From Lachnospiraceae bacterium (lineage in GTDB: Bacteria > Bacillota > Clostridia > Lachnospirales > Lachnospiraceae), in assembly GCA_015056865.1 (NCBI GenBank), contig SVFM01000003.1, positions 109,915 through 173,914 of the forward strand: a stretch of DNA of 64,000 bases, written 5' to 3'. The number at the start of each line of letters is the position of its first letter. Position 1 is the first letter of the stretch. Positions 9,584 to 18,527 of this stretch are shown in pieces. The notes beneath the pieces were generated by a model. It worked only from the letters and a program-made list of their open reading frames with translations, did not search any database and was not told the DNA's origin. Position numbers and translations under genes: made by a program.

Positions 9584-10504
9584 ATGACTGAGAGAGAAGA
9601 GCCTTTGCTGCGGGTGGAGCATCTTTGTCAGTATTTTAAAGATATTAAGGCTGTGGATGATGTGAGTTTTGAAATCAAAAAAGGAGAGGTGTTCGGGTTG
9701 GTGGGAGAATCCGGATGCGGCAAGACTACCACAGGGCGCTCCATCATCGGTCTCCATAAGATTACTTCAGGAACCATTTATTTTGATGGAAAAGCAATTG
9801 CAGCCGGGTCAGACCGTAGAAGGAAGAAAACCAATGGGGACATCCAGATGATTTTTCAGGATCCGATTGCATCCCTGGATCCAAGGATGACCGTGGGACA
9901 GATCATTGCAGAGGGACTATTGATCCGTGGGGAAAGAGATAAAAAAGAAATACACCGGAAGGTGTATGAGGTAATGGAGATGGTAGGATTGGTCAGGCAA
10001 CATGTGGACAGATACCCTCACGAGTTCTCGGGAGGACAGAGACAACGGATCGGCGTGGCCAGGGCTGTTATTATGCAACCCAAATTGATCATTGCAGATG
10101 AACCGGTCAGTGCGTTGGATGTGTCTGTACAAGCTCAGGTTATTAATTTATTGGATGACCTGAGAAGGAAAATGGGGCTGACAATACTGTTTGTAGCTCA
10201 CGATCTGGCTGTTGTAAAATACTTTTGTGACAGGATTGGCGTGATGTATTATGGCAAACTGGTAGAACTGGCTTCTTCGGATGAGTTGTTTGAGCATCCT
10301 TTACATCCGTATACAAAATCTCTTTTGTCAGCCATTCCCATGCCGGATCCGGATCGTGAAAAACAGCGGAAAAGAAGGGTATACGTTCCTCTAATGGAGC
10401 ATGATTATCATGAGGATATGCCCTTGTATCGAGAAGTGTATCCAGAACATTTTGTGTACTGTAATCAGGCCGAATATGAAAGCTATCAGACCTCTTTATT
10501 GTAA
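9584..10504 (+). CDS. Oligopeptide ABC transporter ATPase (OppF-like)
   Basis: Second ATPase of the heterodimer, 306 residues and of normal size. Walker A GESGCGKTT, Q-loop IFQDPIASLDP, signature FSGGQRQR, Walker B LIIADEP and the H-loop VAHDLAVV are all present, followed by the family's HPLHPYTKSLLSAIP segment. The C-terminus lacks the Cys-rich cluster seen in some OppF/DppF proteins but keeps YCNQAEYES. GGAGGGGTAACAG precedes the ATG. It closes the five-gene importer; only a weakly related membrane-protein gene follows 22 bases later. Confidence 0.94.
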   Translation: MTEREEPLLRVEHLCQYFKDIKAVDDVSFEIKKGEVFGLVGESGCGKTTTGRSIIGLHKITSGTIYFDGKAIAAGSDRRRKKTNGDIQMIFQDPIASLDPRMTVGQIIAEGLLIRGERDKKEIHRKVYEVMEMVGLVRQHVDRYPHEFSGGQRQRIGVARAVIMQPKLIIADEPVSALDVSVQAQVINLLDDLRRKMGLTILFVAHDLAVVKYFCDRIGVMYYGKLVELASSDELFEHPLHPYTKSLLSAIPMPDPDREKQRKRRVYVPLMEHDYHEDMPLYREVYPEHFVYCNQAEYESYQTSLL

Positions 10505-10526
10505 AGAGGACAGGAAGGAATGTTAC

Positions 10527-10928
10527 ATGAAACATAAAAAGTGTATTTTTCAAATGGGGGTAGGACTGTTTTTGACAACCGCTGTGACCCTCAGCAGAAG
10601 AGTGTGGGAGGCACGTGGGACGGCGGAGATATTGTTAGCCATAAGTGATGGACTTTGTGTGACAGCGTTGCTTTATATCAGTGTGGGGTGTTTGCGGTGG
10701 ATTTCCACTACAGGAATGTTTGACATTTTTGGTTATGCAGTGCGCATGGGTGTTAATATGCTGTTGCCCGGGAGGATCCGGGAATATTCGGGGAATTTTT
10801 ATGAGTATAAGTTAGCACAGGCAGGCAAACGTCCGGGAAGATTGTCCGGAAGATCTTTGATACTGGATGGATCCATTTTTATGGTTTTGGCAATCATAGT
10901 CACTTCCGCATGGTATGCAGTGGCATAA
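10527..10928 (+). CDS. Small membrane protein, DUF3899-like
   Basis: 133 residues with three predicted membrane segments. The start at 10527 (MKHKKCIF) follows AGGAAGG; the longer in-frame extension from 10401 runs inside the preceding ATPase gene and is rejected. The sequence GMFDIFGYAVR after the second hydrophobic segment resembles the DUF3899 family of Firmicutes membrane proteins, whose function is unknown. It may be the last gene of the opp transcript, as it sits 22 bases after oppF with no terminator between; a fresh promoter for secG lies right behind it. Confidence 0.6.
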   Translation: MKHKKCIFQMGVGLFLTTAVTLSRRVWEARGTAEILLAISDGLCVTALLYISVGCLRWISTTGMFDIFGYAVRMGVNMLLPGRIREYSGNFYEYKLAQAGKRPGRLSGRSLILDGSIFMVLAIIVTSAWYAVA

Positions 10929-10951
10929 ATCGCAAATATAGAAAAAAAGTA

Positions 10952-10980
10952 TTGAATTTTTCAATACACTGTGATAAAAT
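10952..10980 (+). promoter_or_regulatory. Sigma-A promoter of secG
   Basis: TTGAAT at 10952-10957, a 17-base spacer, and TAAAAT at 10975-10980 with an extended -10 TGA directly in front. It is placed 46 bases before secG. Confidence 0.7.
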
Positions 10981-11026
10981 GTACAAAGTATTCGCTAATG
11001 AAAATACTCTGGAAGGAGCCATATAG

Positions 11027-11260
11027 ATGTTAAGGATTATTTTGACTATCATTTTTATCATTGTGTGTATAGCGTTGGTAGCATTGGTGCTCATGCAGGA
11101 AGGGAAGTCCGCAGGACTTAGTGCACTCAGTGGTGCGGCAGAGACCTATTGGGGAAAGAACAAGGGTCGTTCACTGGAGGGATTGGTTGTAAAACTTACC
11201 AGGATTTTTGCTGTATTGTTTATCCTACTTGCGGTGATACTGAACCTGAACATACTTTAA
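11027..11260 (+). CDS. secG: Preprotein translocase subunit SecG
   Basis: 77-residue inner-membrane subunit of the SecYEG channel. Two membrane segments flank the family sequence LVLMQEGKSAGLSALSG and an AETYWGKNKGRSLEG loop, matching SecG. AAGGAG precedes the ATG. In Firmicutes secG commonly lies directly before rnr and smpB, as here. A hairpin with a short T-run follows at 11276-11305. Confidence 0.93.
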   Translation: MLRIILTIIFIIVCIALVALVLMQEGKSAGLSALSGAAETYWGKNKGRSLEGLVVKLTRIFAVLFILLAVILNLNIL

Positions 11261-11275
11261 TACAAAGGATGCAGG

Positions 11276-11305
11276 GAGCACTCTCTCAGAGAGTGCTCTT
11301 TTGAT
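11276..11305 (+). terminator. Intrinsic terminator or attenuator between secG and rnr
   Basis: GAGCACTCTCT pairs with AGAGAGTGCTC around a very short loop, then TTTTG. No strong promoter is visible in the remaining 37 bases before rnr, so partial read-through may supply rnr and smpB. Confidence 0.8.
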
Positions 11306-11341
11306 AATTATCCAAAAGTGTTCAGGGAGATTTATTGAATC

Positions 11342-13330
11342 ATGGAAGGAAGAGTAACAGGAATATTTATCAGTCATCCAAAGGGATTTGGCTTCGTAGA
11401 GACGGGGGAACCGGAGGATTTGTATATACCGGAGGAATATACCGGGGGAGCCTATCACAAGGATACTGTAGAGGTAGAGATACTGCCCTATACCGGAGGC
11501 AGGAGGCGTGAGGCCAGGGTGGTTTCTATCCTGCAGAGGGGCTTCACGCGTTTGGTAGGCACTTATGAGAGGTCCAAACATTTTGGGTTCGTAGTGCCGG
11601 ACAATGAGCGGTTTGGAGCGGATATTTTTGTATCCCTGGAAGAGTCTGCAGGTGCCGTGGACGGTCATAAGGTAGTGGTAGAGCTGACCGATTATGGTGT
11701 GGTGTCTGCAGGGCGTATCAAGAGAAATCCGGAAGGGAAAGTTGTAGAAATTCTGGGTCATATCAATGATCCCGGCGTGGATATTTTATCCATTGTAAAG
11801 GGATTTGACCTGCCCATGGAATTTCCGGAAAAGGTGTTAAATCAGGCTGAGCGTGTGTCCAGCCCGGTCTCTGAGGCGGATATGGCAGGGCGGCTGGATC
11901 TGCGGAACGTACTCATGGTGACCATCGACGGAGAGGATGCCAAGGATCTGGATGATGCAGTCAGTCTGTCGGTGGAGGATGGTATTTATCATTTGGGGGT
12001 TCACATTGCAGATGTGACCAATTATGTGCAAGAGAACTCTGCACTGGATCGGGAAGCGAAAAAGAGGGGGACCAGCGTGTATTTGGTAGACAGGGTCATT
12101 CCTATGTTGCCCCATACGCTTTCAAATGGTATCTGCTCTTTGAATGCAGGTGAGGACAGGCTTTCTTTGAGTTGTTTGATGGATATCGATGAGAAGGGAA
12201 AGCTGATAGGATACGACATAAGGGAGAGTGTGATCCATGTGGATCGCAGGATGACCTACACTTCCGTGAAAAAGATATTGGAAGACAGAGATTCGGAGGA
12301 AATTGAAAAATATAAGGATCTTGTCCCCATGTTTGAGCAGATGGAGCAGCTTGCGGATATTTTACGCAGGATGCGCCATAAACGGGGAGCGATCGATTTT
12401 GATTTTCCGGAGAGTAAGATCATATTGGACGCCAAGGGATATCCGGTAGATATAAAGCCTTATGACAGAAATGTGGCTACCAGGATCATAGAGGAGTTTA
12501 TGTTGGCGGCGAATGAAACGGTAGCCCAGCATTTTTACTGGCTGGAGCTTCCCTTTGTGTATCGGACACATGAGACCCCGGATCCGGAGAAAATCCACAG
12601 GCTTTCAGCTTTTATCAATAATCTGGGATATTATATCAAAACCGTAGGGCAGGCAAGGGGTGGCTCTTCCAAGCGGCGCAAAAAGGCTGCCGGGAGTGAG
12701 GAGATACATCCTAAGGAGATCCTGAAGCTGTTAAATAAGATTGCCGGTTCCCCGGAGGAGGCAATGATCAGCAGGCTTACCCTGCGCAGCATGAAGCAGG
12801 CCAGATACAGTCCGGTATGTACAGGACATTTCGGGCTGGCATGCGACTTTTACTGTCACTTCACATCTCCCATACGCAGATATCCGGACTTGCAGATCCA
12901 CCGCATCATCAAGGATCAGCTTCGTGGCAGGATGAAAGAGGAACGGATCAAACATTATCGTGGCATATTAGAGGAGGTGGCGAAGCATTCCTCTGAAATG
13001 GAGCGCCGGGCTGATGAGGCAGAGCGGGAGACGGAAAAGCTGAAAAAAGTAGAATACATGGAAGAGCGGCTCTACCGAAGGTATGAGGGTGTTATTTGTG
13101 GTGTGACTGCTTGGGGAGTCTATGTAGAATTGCCCAATAGTGTGGAAGGTCTGGTCCATGTATCCAGATTGCCGGGTGAGTATTATTTTTATCGGGAAGA
13201 GACCTACGAAATGGTGGGCGAGAGGAGCGGCAGGAGTTTTAAGCTTGGACAGATGGTGACAGTCCGGGCCATCGGCACGGACAGAGCTGCCCGCACTATT
13301 GATTTTGAGATCGTAGAGGATGAGGATTGA
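11342..13330 (+). CDS. rnr: Ribonuclease R
   Basis: 3'-to-5' exoribonuclease that degrades structured RNA and assists tmRNA-mediated decay. 662 residues. N-terminal cold-shock-like OB domains (residues 1-150) lead into the RNB catalytic domain, where [13 protein letters not shown] (about residue 199) carries the metal-binding aspartates. [16 protein letters not shown] marks the end of RNB and a C-terminal S1 domain follows ([19 protein letters not shown]). It is shorter than the ~780-residue Bacillus enzyme, lacking the long basic C-terminal tail and part of the N-terminus. The ATG follows AGGGAG. It overlaps or abuts smpB. Confidence 0.95.
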   Translation: MEGRVTGIFISHPKGFGFVETGEPEDLYIPEEYTGGAYHKDTVEVEILPYTGGRRREARVVSILQRGFTRLVGTYERSKHFGFVVPDNERFGADIFVSLEESAGAVDGHKVVVELTDYGVVSAGRIKRNPEGKVVEILGHINDPGVDILSIVKGFDLPMEFPEKVLNQAERVSSPVSEADMAGRLDLRNVLMVTIDGEDAKDLDDAVSLSVEDGIYHLGVHIADVTNYVQENSALDREAKKRGTSVYLVDRVIPMLPHTLSNGICSLNAGEDRLSLSCLMDIDEKGKLIGYDIRESVIHVDRRMTYTSVKKILEDRDSEEIEKYKDLVPMFEQMEQLADILRRMRHKRGAIDFDFPESKIILDAKGYPVDIKPYDRNVATRIIEEFMLAANETVAQHFYWLELPFVYRTHETPDPEKIHRLSAFINNLGYYIKTVGQARGGSSKRRKKAAGSEEIHPKEILKLLNKIAGSPEEAMISRLTLRSMKQARYSPVCTGHFGLACDFYCHFTSPIRRYPDLQIHRIIKDQLRGRMKEERIKHYRGILEEVAKHSSEMERRADEAERETEKLKKVEYMEERLYRRYEGVICGVTAWGVYVELPNSVEGLVHVSRLPGEYYFYREETYEMVGERSGRSFKLGQMVTVRAIGTDRAARTIDFEIVEDED

Positions 13331-13331
13331 G

Positions 13332-13799
13332 ATGGCAGAAAAAGAAAAAATGAAATTGGTAGCTAATAACAAAAAAGCCTATCATGACTATTTTATTGAA
13401 GAAAATTATGAGGCAGGGATTGCACTTCACGGTACGGAGGTAAAATCCCTGCGCATGGGTAAATGCAGCGTGAAAGAGGCATTTATCCGTATAGAAAATG
13501 GGGAAGTCTATGTTTACGGCATGCATATCAGTCCCTATGAAAAAGGAAATATTTTTAACAAGGATCCTCTAAGGGTACGAAAGCTTTTGCTACACAAGGT
13601 TCAGATCAATAAATTAGCCGGTAAGATCGCGGAGAAAGGGTACACTTTGGTTCCTTTGCAGGTATATTTTAAAGAGGGCAAGGCTAAGGTGGAGATTGGT
13701 CTTGCAAAAGGTAAGAAACTCTACGATAAGCGTGAATCTATTGCAAAGAAGGATCAGCGCAGAGAAGCAGAAAAAGAGTTTAAGATCAAAAATCTGTAG
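13332..13799 (+). CDS. smpB: SsrA-binding protein SmpB
   Basis: Binds tmRNA and delivers it to stalled ribosomes. 155 residues. Family blocks are [28 protein letters not shown], and the C-terminal basic tail [18 protein letters not shown] that enters the decoding centre. The ATG at 13332 is chosen because GAGGATGAGG lies at optimal distance and the protein then begins MAEKEKMKL; an ATG at 13320 overlapping rnr is possible. The tmRNA it partners is at 17267-17620, 3.5 kb downstream. Confidence 0.95.
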   Translation: MAEKEKMKLVANNKKAYHDYFIEENYEAGIALHGTEVKSLRMGKCSVKEAFIRIENGEVYVYGMHISPYEKGNIFNKDPLRVRKLLLHKVQINKLAGKIAEKGYTLVPLQVYFKEGKAKVEIGLAKGKKLYDKRESIAKKDQRREAEKEFKIKNL

Positions 13800-13820
13800 A
13801 TATGCGGGAGGGCTTGGAGC

Positions 13821-14786
13821 ATGAAAAAAGTACGTTGGGGAATCATGGGCATCGGAAGGATGGCCGGTGTGTTTGGCAATACGCTGAAGGCTTTGGAGCA
13901 GGCCAAGGTGTATGCAGTGGCTTCCAGAAACCTGGAAAAGGCTACGGAATTTGGAGCAGAATATGGAGCTGTAAAATGTTATGGCAGCTATGAGGAATTG
14001 GTGCAGGATGAGCAGGTGGATATTATTTACATAGCAACCCCCATTGCCTGTCACTATGATAATGTGAAACTTTGTCTGAATGCCGGCAAACATGTGCTGT
14101 GTGAGAAAGCATTTACCCAGAGTGCAGAGGGTGCCAGAGAATTGTATGCTCTTGCCAAGGAGAAGAAAGTGCTCTTGATGGAAGGGCTGTGGACCAAGTG
14201 TCAGCCTGTATTTCGTAAGATCATGGAATGGAACCGTGAGGGCAAGCTGGGACGGATCCAGGCCATAGACGCCAGATTTTACACCAAGGGCGGCAGGGAT
14301 CATCGCTTGGTCAAGAATCGGAGCCAAGGCGGTGTGCTGTTTGATCTGGTCATCTATCCGCTGATGTACGCCTGTGCCATTCTGGGGTACGAACCTGAGC
14401 AGATCAGCGCATTGGCAGTAAAAGAAGGGGACGGCGGTATCGATATTATGGACAGTATCCAGCTACGGTACAAGAATGGTGCTTTTGCCACCCTGACCAG
14501 CGGTGTATCTCATGAAAGGCAGATTTCTCTGTATATTCAGGGAACTTCAGGAAGGATATTGATCCAGGATGAGTTTTTCTTCCAGGCCCAGCGTGTGGTG
14601 TTGGAGGATTGGAACGGACAGGTAAAAGAGGAATTTGATGGCTCCTTTATGATCAATGGATATGAGTATGAGGCTATAGAAGCAATGCAGTGCATTGAGC
14701 AGGGGAAAACCAGAAGTGAGTTACTGCCTATGGAGGAGACCATAGCAATTCTGGAACTGTTGGAGAGATGTAGAGAGAATCAATAA
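13821..14786 (+). CDS. Gfo/Idh/MocA-family NAD(P)-dependent oxidoreductase
   Basis: 321 residues. An N-terminal Rossmann fold (GIMGIGRMAGVF, residues 7-18) binds NAD(P). The EKAFTQSAEGARELYALAKEK block contains the family Glu-Lys (normally EKP) that holds the catalytic lysine. The C-terminal alpha/beta domain contains RFYTKGGRDHRLVKNRSQGG. It looks like the dihydrodiol dehydrogenase/xylose dehydrogenase branch, but the substrate cannot be named. GGGAGGGCTTGGAG precedes the ATG. It lies 21 bases after smpB on the same strand and ends at a terminator shared with a convergent gene. Confidence 0.88.
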   Translation: MKKVRWGIMGIGRMAGVFGNTLKALEQAKVYAVASRNLEKATEFGAEYGAVKCYGSYEELVQDEQVDIIYIATPIACHYDNVKLCLNAGKHVLCEKAFTQSAEGARELYALAKEKKVLLMEGLWTKCQPVFRKIMEWNREGKLGRIQAIDARFYTKGGRDHRLVKNRSQGGVLFDLVIYPLMYACAILGYEPEQISALAVKEGDGGIDIMDSIQLRYKNGAFATLTSGVSHERQISLYIQGTSGRILIQDEFFFQAQRVVLEDWNGQVKEEFDGSFMINGYEYEAIEAMQCIEQGKTRSELLPMEETIAILELLERCRENQ

Positions 14787-14792
14787 AAACTG

Positions 14793-14847
14793 AAAAAGGA
14801 TACAATCCGAACTGACAGTACAGCGTTTGGATTGTATCCTTTTTTTA
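14793..14847. terminator. Bidirectional terminator
   Basis: A 16-base perfect stem from AAAAAGGATACAATCC and its complement, with a T-run in both directions. It serves the oxidoreductase on plus and the MFS gene on minus. Confidence 0.9.
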
Positions 14848-14854
14848 TGATATG

Positions 14855-16144
14855 TTATTTCTGAGCTGAACTACTTTCGTTCTCCAATATGATACGGCGC
14901 TGCTGGTTGGCGGCAGTTATGACAAACTGGAGTAATATCAGGACAATGGCCATCAGAATACTGCCGGCGATCACTGCCGGAACGTAGCTGCCGGTGATAT
15001 CAAAGCACACATTCACGATGGGAGTCCCCAGCGCGTAGCCGGCTGTGTTAATAGAGACAAACAGTCCCAAAATTTTGTTATAAGATTTTTCGCCAAAGAA
15101 ATCGCTTGCATATATGGGCAACATGATGGTTTCCAGAGGCAGTGCTATGGAACCAAGGATACCTCGTATCATAGCCAGAGCCATGCCCGTGGGGGAACTG
15201 GATACAAAAGCGATCATAGCCGTTTCTAACACAGAAGCAAAAGCACAGATCGTTACAGTAACCCGCAGTCCGAATCTGTCATACAAAAAGCCTGCCATAA
15301 ACTTGGACACTGTCAGCACCAGGGAACTTACACTGACAACAGTAGCTATGTAATCTGTATCTACACCCACATCTTTATAGTGAGCGGCGGAAATACCGCT
15401 GGTACCCTGCAGGACCATACCGGTCAGGAAAATGCATACAGCGGCCGCATAGAAATAGGGTTTCTTTTTGGCTTCGTTGTATTCCATACCGACCCAGCCG
15501 GTTCCCCGGGCTTTCTTTTTCTGTACCACAGGGCCCTCGTCCACATGGCCTTTGGGACTTTCCCGGAAGAAGATCAAAATCAGGACGCCTACAACAGCAA
15601 TGAGCCCAGTGGTCAGGAGATAGGCATTTCGGTAGCCGAAGGCATTTCCTTCTTCATAGATCAAAGGAGAAATGATCTGGGCTGCCAATGCGCCGCCAAT
15701 GCCGTTGGATGCCAGAATGATTCCCATGATAGTGCCCCTATTTTCCTTACACCATTTATTGACCACACATCCCACCATGGTGGTAGTGGTCCAAGATAGG
15801 CCAATGCCCAGGAGACATCCGCCTACGTAAAAGGCAAAAATGTTGTTTGCATAGGAGTAGGTTAGAGAGGACAAAAACAGACACAAAAATCCGGCGGCAA
15901 TCAGTTTTTTGGTTCCATAGCGACTGACCAGTGTGCCGAAAAAGAGATTGACCACTGCGGTTGCCACATAGCGGCAGCTGTCGTTTATGGAGTAGAGACT
16001 GCGCTTGATCCCCAGAGCCTCAGTGATCGCGGAAACATACAGGCCTTTATTGGAACTACAAAAGCCTAGACAGGTAAAGATCATAAGAAAACAGAGAATA
16101 ACAATGATCCATTTGTAGTCGAAAGTGCTTCTTTTGTTGTTCAT
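14855..16144 (-). CDS. Major facilitator superfamily transporter
   Basis: 429 residues with twelve predicted membrane segments. Family features include the loop after helix 2 (GTLVSRYGTKKLIAAG), GCLLGIGLSWTTTTMVG and a central cytoplasmic loop of basic residues before helix 7. The layout and sequence resemble the oxalate/formate antiporter-like (OFA) branch of carboxylate transporters; the substrate is not certain. GGGGGG-AATTACC lies before the ATG. The LysR gene lies upstream on the same strand, 95 bases away, and is a natural candidate regulator. Confidence 0.88.
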   Translation of the reverse strand: MNNKRSTFDYKWIIVILCFLMIFTCLGFCSSNKGLYVSAITEALGIKRSLYSINDSCRYVATAVVNLFFGTLVSRYGTKKLIAAGFLCLFLSSLTYSYANNIFAFYVGGCLLGIGLSWTTTTMVGCVVNKWCKENRGTIMGIILASNGIGGALAAQIISPLIYEEGNAFGYRNAYLLTTGLIAVVGVLILIFFRESPKGHVDEGPVVQKKKARGTGWVGMEYNEAKKKPYFYAAAVCIFLTGMVLQGTSGISAAHYKDVGVDTDYIATVVSVSSLVLTVSKFMAGFLYDRFGLRVTVTICAFASVLETAMIAFVSSSPTGMALAMIRGILGSIALPLETIMLPIYASDFFGEKSYNKILGLFVSINTAGYALGTPIVNVCFDITGSYVPAVIAGSILMAIVLILLQFVITAANQQRRIILENESSSAQK

Positions 16145-16239
16145 GGTAATTCCCCCCTAAATTTTTTCACCACACCTTTTATACCACTTTTAAGGGTGCT
16201 GGGAAATTACACTTTATTTTTGCTACCATAAACAAAACT

Positions 16240-17130
16240 TTATGCAAGATGGTTGTAAAACTTCCTTATAAAGGATATGAACAACTGTTCATCATTGGTC
16301 AGTGGCTTGGCCTTACGCCAGTAAAGCCGCATGATCCAGGGGCGCGTGTTGGCAATAGGTACGTAGCAGATGTTGGGATTTTCCGGCTCCAGACTGCCAA
16401 TGTGTCTTGTGGTAAAGGAGATGCCCATACCTTCTTCTGCCATATGCCGGTAACTCAGGTAAGGCAGGGTGTAGCCGTAAGGCATCTGAATATCCCGTTC
16501 CTCAAACAGATGGCATATGCGGGTATACATGGTCACGTCCGGAGAAGGGTAGAAGAGGGTTTCTCTCTGCAGGCGCAGAAGATCCACAGACGGAGCTTTG
16601 GCCAGTGGGTGTGAGGGATGGACCATGATCACGGGCTGATCTTCAAAAAGGATCACGCTGTCCATATCAGCCGCGTAAGATGCCGGCAGGTCATTTTCTT
16701 CACCCAGCAAAAAGGTATAATTGGGGGGCAACCCTTCCGTTTCAAGCTGGGAAAATTTCAAGTTGGTACTGGCAAGGGTAAATTGCGGATATTCTAAAGA
16801 GAAAGCGGCTACCAGATCCGTCCACAGGTTGCTGGTAGTGGCTGCAATGGAAATATGATGTTTTTGTTGAATGATACTTTGCTGCAGTTCTACTTTTGCA
16901 TAGTCCAGTGTGGTAAAGACTTGGTTCACATAGCGCAGAAAAATTTGTCCTTGTTCGTTTAATTGGATGCGGTTGTTGGTGCGGTCGAATAGATTTATCC
17001 CCAGTTCCTTTTCCAGACGGGAGATAGAGGTGCTGAGAGCCGGGGCCGAAATAAACAGAGATTCTGCGGCTGCAGATATTTTTCCAATCTCAGCCACTGC
17101 TTTAAAATATTTTAATTGTAGAAGTTCCAT
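16240..17130 (-). CDS. LysR-family transcriptional regulator
   Basis: 296 residues. The N-terminal winged helix-turn-helix (LLQLKYFKAVAEIGKISAAAESLFISAPALSTSISRLEKELG) is classical LysR, followed by a linker helix and a periplasmic-binding-protein-like effector domain (about residues 90-290). Starts after CGGAGGAAACC. It is encoded just upstream of, and on the same strand as, the MFS transporter, an arrangement that usually means it controls uptake of the co-inducer. The effector is unknown. Confidence 0.9.
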   Translation of the reverse strand: MELLQLKYFKAVAEIGKISAAAESLFISAPALSTSISRLEKELGINLFDRTNNRIQLNEQGQIFLRYVNQVFTTLDYAKVELQQSIIQQKHHISIAATTSNLWTDLVAAFSLEYPQFTLASTNLKFSQLETEGLPPNYTFLLGEENDLPASYAADMDSVILFEDQPVIMVHPSHPLAKAPSVDLLRLQRETLFYPSPDVTMYTRICHLFEERDIQMPYGYTLPYLSYRHMAEEGMGISFTTRHIGSLEPENPNICYVPIANTRPWIMRLYWRKAKPLTNDEQLFISFIRKFYNHLA

Positions 17131-17224
17131 GGTTTCCTCCGGTGTTTTCTGCTATCGGTGTACACAGACGTCATCATAAGTATAGCGTAAATGAAATAAA
17201 AGGCAAACATTTTTTTGAAATCAT

Positions 17225-17253
17225 TTGACAATACTACGGAATATATTTATAAT
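17225..17253 (+). promoter_or_regulatory. Consensus sigma-A promoter of ssrA
   Basis: TTGACA at 17225-17230 and TATAAT at 17248-17253 with a 17-base spacer: both boxes match the consensus perfectly. It lies 13 bases before the mature tmRNA 5' end and faces away from the LysR gene. Confidence 0.92.
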
Positions 17254-17266
17254 AATAGTGCAACAA

Positions 17267-17620
17267 GGGCCAGTCATGGTTTCGACAGGGGTCTTGCAGC
17301 TGGAGAAGCTATCCGCGGGAAGGTGCGTTAAACCGCAAATCTAAATATAAACGCTGAAGAAAATTTGGCAATCGCTGCCTAATGGTAGCTGTCCGCTCTA
17401 GGGCACTCACACCTTAGAATCCGGGCATCGACTATGTGAGAAACGACAGTGCTTAAGCTTTGCGGCATTGGGCGTATCATGAAGCTACCGAGTGCGAATG
17501 GGTGTCAGATTCCCACCGCAGGAGGGAACGAGCCGGGTCAGCCGGCAAGAACTGCTGACTATGATAGTAGAAGGACAGGGAATGGGCTTTTGGACACGGG
17601 TTCGACTCCCGTCTGGTCCA
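17267..17620 (+). ncRNA. ssrA: Transfer-messenger RNA (tmRNA)
   Basis: Rescues ribosomes stalled on broken mRNA. The tRNA-like part is closed by GGGCCAG at the 5' end and CTGGTCC at 17613-17619 plus discriminator A, with the conserved 5' GGTTTCGACAGGG and a T-arm GGGTTCGACTCCC. The tag frame GCT GAA GAA AAT TTG GCA ATC GCT GCC TAA (17353-17382) follows TAAATATAAAC and encodes AEENLAIAA, a normal nine-residue proteolysis tag ending in Ala-Ala. An earlier in-frame GCA would give a 15-residue tag but fits the usual context less well. CCA is not encoded. Confidence 0.96.
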
Positions 17621-17637
17621 TAATAATTATATTGTAT

Positions 17638-17710
17638 GGGGCATTGGCGCAGCTGGGAGCGCGCCACACTGGCAGTGTGGAGGTCACGGGTTCGAATCCC
17701 GTATGCTCCA
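17638..17710 (+). tRNA. tRNA-Ala (anticodon GGC)
   Basis: 73 bases. The acceptor stem is GGGGCAT with ATGCTCC plus discriminator A. The anticodon stem CCACA/TGTGG encloses the loop CTGGCAG, giving GGC, which reads GCC/GCU. The T-arm is CGGGTTCGAATCCCG. CCA is not encoded. It lies 17 bases after the tmRNA, so it is probably cotranscribed with it and released by tRNA processing. Confidence 0.95.
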
Positions 17711-17718
17711 TTTTATCT

Positions 17719-17758
17719 GAAAACCGAACCGATTCCCAATAGGGCAGGTTCGGTTTTT
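17719..17758 (+). terminator. Intrinsic terminator of the ssrA-tRNA transcript
   Basis: AAACCGAACC (17721-17730) pairs with GGTTCGGTTT (from 17747), followed by TTTT. Confidence 0.9.
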
Positions 17759-17794
17759 GAATTGGTAAATTTAGAAACAAGGTGGTGAATTGAC

Positions 17795-18514
17795 ATGATT
17801 AAAATAGCATTTTGTGATGACGAGCTTTCGGTATTGAGTGAGATCAGGGAACTTTTGGATCAATACTGTTTGGAGTGTAACCAAAAAATTGAATACATGT
17901 CTTTTCAAAGCACATTAAATCTGTTGGCTGAGATCGAGCGGGGAGCCCGGTTTGATATTTTGCTTTTGGATATTCTTATGCCCGGAGAAAACGGGATGGA
18001 AGCTGCGGCAGAGATCAGAAATTATGACAGTAATATTAAAATCATCTTTTTGACTTCTTCCCCGGAGTTTGCGGTGGAGTCCTATTCAGTAAATGCTTTC
18101 TTTTACCAATTAAAACCAATCCATAGGGAGACATTTTTTGAGTTATTGGATAAGGCCTTTTCTGAATGTGAAAAGGAGCATACAAGCAGTCTGATCCTGC
18201 GTTGTAAAAACGGTATCACACGTATTGAGGCCAGAAGGTTGGAGTACTGCGAGGTGATTCATCGCACTTTGTTTATTCACTTGACAAACGGTAAGGTTTT
18301 GGAAAGCGTTGGAAGTATGGATGAATTATACAATCAATTGCTCCCATTTGGTTGTTTTTCGCGTCCCCATCGGTCTTATGTAGTGAATTTGGAACATATA
18401 CAGAATCTTTCTTATCGTGCAATTACCATGTCCTGCATGATGGAAATTCCCATTCCTCGGGGGAAGTATCAGGAGATCAAAGATGCCTATCTGAAATATG
18501 CCTTTCATAAGTAG
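17795..18514 (+). CDS. LytTR-family response regulator (AgrA/VirR-like)
   Basis: 239 residues. The receiver domain (residues 1-120) has acidic pocket CDDE and phospho-acceptor Asp59 in LLLDILMPGENG. The second half is a LytTR DNA-binding domain (about 140-235) with ITRIEARRLEYCEVIHRTLFIH and the FSRPHRSYVVNLEHIQNL block that contacts direct repeats. AAGGTGG precedes the ATG. The kinase follows 13 bases later. No AgrB/AgrD peptide genes are next to it, so the signal is unknown. The downstream lipoprotein and C11 protease genes are probable targets because LytTR-spaced repeats stand before them. Confidence 0.92.
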   Translation: MIKIAFCDDELSVLSEIRELLDQYCLECNQKIEYMSFQSTLNLLAEIERGARFDILLLDILMPGENGMEAAAEIRNYDSNIKIIFLTSSPEFAVESYSVNAFFYQLKPIHRETFFELLDKAFSECEKEHTSSLILRCKNGITRIEARRLEYCEVIHRTLFIHLTNGKVLESVGSMDELYNQLLPFGCFSRPHRSYVVNLEHIQNLSYRAITMSCMMEIPIPRGKYQEIKDAYLKYAFHK

Positions 18515-18527
18515 GAGATGATGTGTC

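Noticed and set aside
9179..9757. 192-residue minus-strand frame between oppD and oppF
   Set aside because: Opposite two ATPase genes whose motifs are complete; composition is shadow-like.
17449..17742. 97-residue plus-strand frame
   Set aside because: Covers the 3' half of tmRNA and the tRNA; RNA structure explains the sequence.
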